Under the pieces are notes generated by a model. It saw nothing but the letters and a program-made list of their open reading frames with translations. It made no database searches and had not been told where the DNA came from. From Anaerolineae bacterium (lineage in GTDB: Bacteria > Chloroflexota > Anaerolineae > Aggregatilineales > Phototrophicaceae), in NCBI GenBank assembly GCA_022843745.1, contig JALHNB010000010.1:62001-126000 (forward strand): a stretch of 64,000 nucleotides of DNA. Reading direction: 5' to 3'. Below, one piece after another: positions 61,371-64,000 of this stretch; within the stretch, counting starts at the first letter, position 1, and every line of letters starts with the position of its first letter. Both the position numbers and the translations under genes were made by a program.

Positions 61371-62741
61371 TTATTCGTCGTAATATCCAGCGTCGGCGAG
61401 GAGTTGACGCGCTTCTGCGGCGGCAGCGTCCAGACCTTCCTGCGCAGTGACATCACCCAGCATGATTGCCTGGAGATGCGGATAAAACAGATTCGAGAAT
61501 GGAATCCATTCGGCGATCAACGGTGGAGTTTTAAAATCTTCCGTGATCTGGACGCGGGCAACTTCCAAGCGTTCCTGATCGAGAGGTACACCCGAAGCTG
61601 AAGCATCGGAGATGATGCGATTCCAGACATCATCACGCACTGGCAGGAAGCCAAGCTGCGCTTCTTCGTAACCGATACGCTCCGAGGTCAGGAATTTAAT
61701 CAACTGCGCGGCAGCTTCTTTGTTTTGCGACGCGCTGGTGATCGAGAAAGCATGTGCGCCTGCCCAGCCCGTGGGCCGTGCGCCTTCATTCTGGAAGCCA
61801 CTGAAGCCACGTGCCAGACCAAAATTTCCGGCGACATTCGGGCAGCTATCCGGTGTCTGGAAGTAGCTGTACCAGCCGTACCATTCCAACTTGAGCGCTA
61901 CGTCACCGTTGCAGAAGTTGGCAGCGTCGCCATCCCACACCAGGTTTGGCGTATCTTCAGCGATGATACCGTCGGCATACCAGCCGCGCAGCAGTTCGGC
62001 TACCGAGACACCGATCTCATTATTGAAAATCGGCTCCCAATTTTCGTCAAAATAATTGCCGCCGCTGCCGAACAGGAACTCATAGAAACGCCCGGTCACA
62101 GCCTCTTCTTTGCCAACGATGCTGTAACCATACTTGGTATAGCCGTTGTCGTGGAAGAACCGCGCCTGCATATCAACTTCTTCGAGCGTCGTCGGGACGG
62201 CCAAATCCGCACCTGTCGCTTCTTTGTACTTGGCCTGAATATCGGCATCGTTGTAGAGATCAGTGCGGTAATGGAGTGCGCTGATGTCCGCATGACGTGG
62301 GATCAGTTGTAAATTGCCATCAATCGTGGCGGCTTCGACGATTGATGGGCTGAATGCTGCCAGTTCTTCAGCAGAGAAGTAATTATTCAGTGGTTCGACA
62401 AAGCCGACATAGCGGGACATGAAACTGGTGTGATTCCAGGCGACATCGTAATCGACTGCGCCTGTCGCATAGTCCTGAACCAGTTTTTTGTCGATTTCAA
62501 AACCGTCCAGCAGCGTGACGATTTCGACTGTTGCGCCAGTGGCTTCTTCAAATATCGGAAGCGACTGGTACATGGCTTCGTATTGTCCGCCGCCGATAGT
62601 TAACATTTTAATCGTAATGCCTGCCAGGTCTTTATCCAGCCCAGCGTACTGCGGCTCGCCTTCCTGGGCAGAAACCAGAGCGCCAAAGCTGAGAACTGCC
62701 AGTAAACTTGTAATCAAGAGAATCAAGGTTAATTTACGCAT
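61371..62741 (-). CDS. ABC transporter sugar-binding protein (family 1, MalE-like)
   Basis: 456 residues from the ATG at 62741, chosen for GAGG 7 nt upstream; a start 4 codons earlier is possible. Signal peptide MRKLTLILLITSLLAVLSFG with cleavage near VSAQ. There is no lipobox Cys, which is unusual for a monoderm organism. Mature protein: ITIKMLTIGGGQYEAM, the two-lobe periplasmic-binding fold with the conserved GGWAGAHAFSI-like segment PTGWAGAHAFSITSAS. It delivers a sugar to the two permeases encoded downstream; the operon context suggests a fucose-like sugar or uronate. Confidence 0.92.
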   Translation of the reverse strand: MRKLTLILLITSLLAVLSFGALVSAQEGEPQYAGLDKDLAGITIKMLTIGGGQYEAMYQSLPIFEEATGATVEIVTLLDGFEIDKKLVQDYATGAVDYDVAWNHTSFMSRYVGFVEPLNNYFSAEELAAFSPSIVEAATIDGNLQLIPRHADISALHYRTDLYNDADIQAKYKEATGADLAVPTTLEEVDMQARFFHDNGYTKYGYSIVGKEEAVTGRFYEFLFGSGGNYFDENWEPIFNNEIGVSVAELLRGWYADGIIAEDTPNLVWDGDAANFCNGDVALKLEWYGWYSYFQTPDSCPNVAGNFGLARGFSGFQNEGARPTGWAGAHAFSITSASQNKEAAAQLIKFLTSERIGYEEAQLGFLPVRDDVWNRIISDASASGVPLDQERLEVARVQITEDFKTPPLIAEWIPFSNLFYPHLQAIMLGDVTAQEGLDAAAAEARQLLADAGYYDE

Positions 62742-62809
62742 GTTTTGCCTCATTTTTGAAACTAAAATCTGTAATTTATCCTATTAACCGCCCATCTCTT
62801 TATAATTTT

Positions 62810-62820
62810 TCACCTCCTTT
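62810..62820 (-). promoter_or_regulatory. Strong Shine-Dalgarno-like AAAGGAGGTGA in the binding-protein leader, with no matching start
   Basis: A full complement of the 16S rRNA 3' end, 69 bp upstream of the real start codon, which has its own GAGG. The only nearby start is an overlapping GTG or a later ATG giving a tiny frame (ATG GGC GGT TAA). It may be a leader peptide site, a ribosome standby site or chance. Confidence 0.4.
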
Positions 62821-62856
62821 GATCTCCAACTGTTTTCGGGTAGGTATCAGCCCTTA

Positions 62857-63834
62857 CTAGCCAATATCTTCTGGTTTCACCAATCCCGTTCGGGGATAGT
62901 GGTAATCGCGTGTTTGTTTTTCATCTTTATAGACGTACCAGACACACGGTGCGTCGTGGTCGAGCGTGTGGTCAAGTGGGCGTAAAGGATGTCCACGTTT
63001 GCGACCCGGCAGCCATTCCATCGCAATCGAGCAGTGGGCGCAGTACCAGTGAACGCCTGTTTTTTGCCATGTCCACAGGTGCGATTCATGATTCGTGCCG
63101 TGATCGCTGATCGGATAGGGCGCACGTCCAGTTTCGGGGTCGCCGCGCCGCGCTACACCACCGCTGCCGCAGGGATCCATACTGATGACGAAGCGATCAT
63201 CTTCTTCCCACACGTCCATATCACCGCGCCGCCGAGGGCCGCTGAAATGCCCACCACGCATCCCTTCGACGGTGAGTGCGACTTTTTCGCGGGGTGTCAT
63301 TTGATCCCACTTTTCGTAACGATCCCCCCAGATGGATTGATGCGTATGTAAAATCGTTTCCAGAACCGCATCTTCGCCCCAGGTATCGGCGCAGTAGGAG
63401 AGCATATCCTGCACCCAGCCGACCAGCAGATCGTGCGGATTCTTAAATTCGAGGCGCATCTTATCCAGCCAGTCTATCGCGGCGGCTTTGTCACCCTTTT
63501 TGAGCGCTTCCAGACAGCGATCACGTGGGCCGATGCCGATTTCCGCGACCTTAAAAACGCGCATGATTCCCGCAGCGGCCTTCACGTCCATGCCCGGTTC
63601 TGCGCCGGATTTTTCGATGATGAAGCGGATAATATCCTCTATCCACGTCCACATGATGCCGTTCATGATCTGCATTTCGCGCAGAAAATAATTGACCAGC
63701 GTCACAGCTTCTTCGTCGCGGCCATATTCAATGGCGTTTTCCGCCAGCGTTTGCGTCGCGATGCCGATAGTGTCGAGGTCATCGAGCCGCAGTTCGCGCC
63801 CCATGACTTCGGATTTTTCGTATTTGAGAGGCAT
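62857..63834 (-). CDS. Conserved-looking soluble protein with C-terminal Cys/His cluster, unknown function
   Basis: 325 residues. The N-terminal half (to about 190) is helical, with repeated acidic or amphipathic segments (DDLDTIGIATQTLAENAIEY, LDKMRLEFKNPHDLLVG). The C-terminal half contains ISMDPCGSGGVARRG, HGTNHESHLWTWQ, WYCAHCSIAMEW (C-x2-C) and later APCVWYVY, residues that could bind a metal. I do not recognise the family. It starts 2 bp after the MetE-like gene and is 115 bp before the binding-protein gene. No signal peptide. Confidence 0.7.
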   Translation of the reverse strand: MPLKYEKSEVMGRELRLDDLDTIGIATQTLAENAIEYGRDEEAVTLVNYFLREMQIMNGIMWTWIEDIIRFIIEKSGAEPGMDVKAAAGIMRVFKVAEIGIGPRDRCLEALKKGDKAAAIDWLDKMRLEFKNPHDLLVGWVQDMLSYCADTWGEDAVLETILHTHQSIWGDRYEKWDQMTPREKVALTVEGMRGGHFSGPRRRGDMDVWEEDDRFVISMDPCGSGGVARRGDPETGRAPYPISDHGTNHESHLWTWQKTGVHWYCAHCSIAMEWLPGRKRGHPLRPLDHTLDHDAPCVWYVYKDEKQTRDYHYPRTGLVKPEDIG

Positions 63835-63836
63835 GG

Positions 63837-64000
63837 TTATTCTGCCCCCAACTCGCGACGGATGATTTTCGTCCCCGCCACCAGCGACTTGAGCTTTTCA
63901 CGTCCGACCCAACGCGCCGTCATGCTGAAGCCGCAGTCCCCGGATGTCCAGAGGCGCTCAGCATCGTTGTATTTCAGCAGTTCACGGATGCGTTCAACGA
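63837..64000 (-). CDS. C-terminal end of a MetE-like (cobalamin-independent methionine synthase family) protein, cut by window edge
   Basis: The last 54 residues read in frame to the TAA at 63839-63837 and include ERLWTSGDCGFSMTARWVGR and KLKSLVAGTKIIRRELGAE. The DCGF segment carries the cysteine that binds zinc in the MetE barrel, and the spacing to the C-terminus is normal. It may be a short core MetE-type methyltransferase instead of full MetE, since the neighbours are catabolic genes. Confidence 0.7.
   Translation of the reverse strand, partial: VERIRELLKYNDAERLWTSGDCGFSMTARWVGREKLKSLVAGTKIIRRELGAE

Overview
The window reads as chromosomal DNA of a moderately GC-rich, free-living bacterium, most likely a member of the Chloroflexota (Anaerolineae-like). 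That placement is inferred from the style of the gene set: very long multi-GAF histidine kinases, a SARP/BTAD regulator with an N-terminal ATPase-like region, an adrenodoxin-reductase-type FprA, and CIRCE-controlled groES-groEL. No rRNA or tRNA is present to test it. Gene density is high, gene starts often overlap the preceding stop by 4 bp (ATGA), and short palindromic or tandem repeats sit in many gaps.

Layout. Bases 1-1480: the 5' part of groEL and all of groES on the minus strand, with a sigma-A promoter flanked by two CIRCE operators. 1490-13900: a mixed housekeeping and transport region. It holds a receptor Ser/Thr kinase, a GT4 glycosyltransferase, a CorC/HlyC-type protein, a drug/metabolite transporter, an orphan ABC ATPase, a DEAD-box helicase, an autoregulated tetR-GAP operon with a perfect operator, fprA, and a cation/proton antiporter coupled to a P-II-like protein. 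14000-17700: selA with an M24 peptidase and two small unknown genes. 17690-26870: a SARP-like regulator, an O-antigen-ligase-type membrane protein and two GAF/PAS histidine kinases. 26935-27423: cyclophilin.

27899-50235 is the most remarkable part. It is a co-directional run of two single-domain receivers, a 903-residue GAF-only protein, three 6-TM GAF proteins, a Cache-HAMP-GAF protein, a 2418-residue Cache-HAMP-multiGAF-PAS-histidine kinase-REC-REC protein, a threonine synthase fused to a C-terminal receiver domain, a REC-histidine kinase and an EamA-type exporter. Most junctions overlap or are within about 35 bp, so it looks like one signalling operon with a metabolic enzyme placed inside the phosphorelay.

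50379-57471: moaA, two tandem paralogous GT-C-like membrane proteins that carry palindromic repeat elements inside their reading frames, and a membrane-anchored helix-hairpin-helix protein. 57479-64000 (minus strand): an apparent sugar catabolic operon with a MetE-like fragment, an unknown Cys/His-containing protein, an ABC sugar transporter (binding protein and two permeases, no ATPase in view), a VOC protein, a tautomerase and L-fuconate dehydratase.

All statements come from reading the sequence. Family assignments rest on recognised motifs, and no database search was run.
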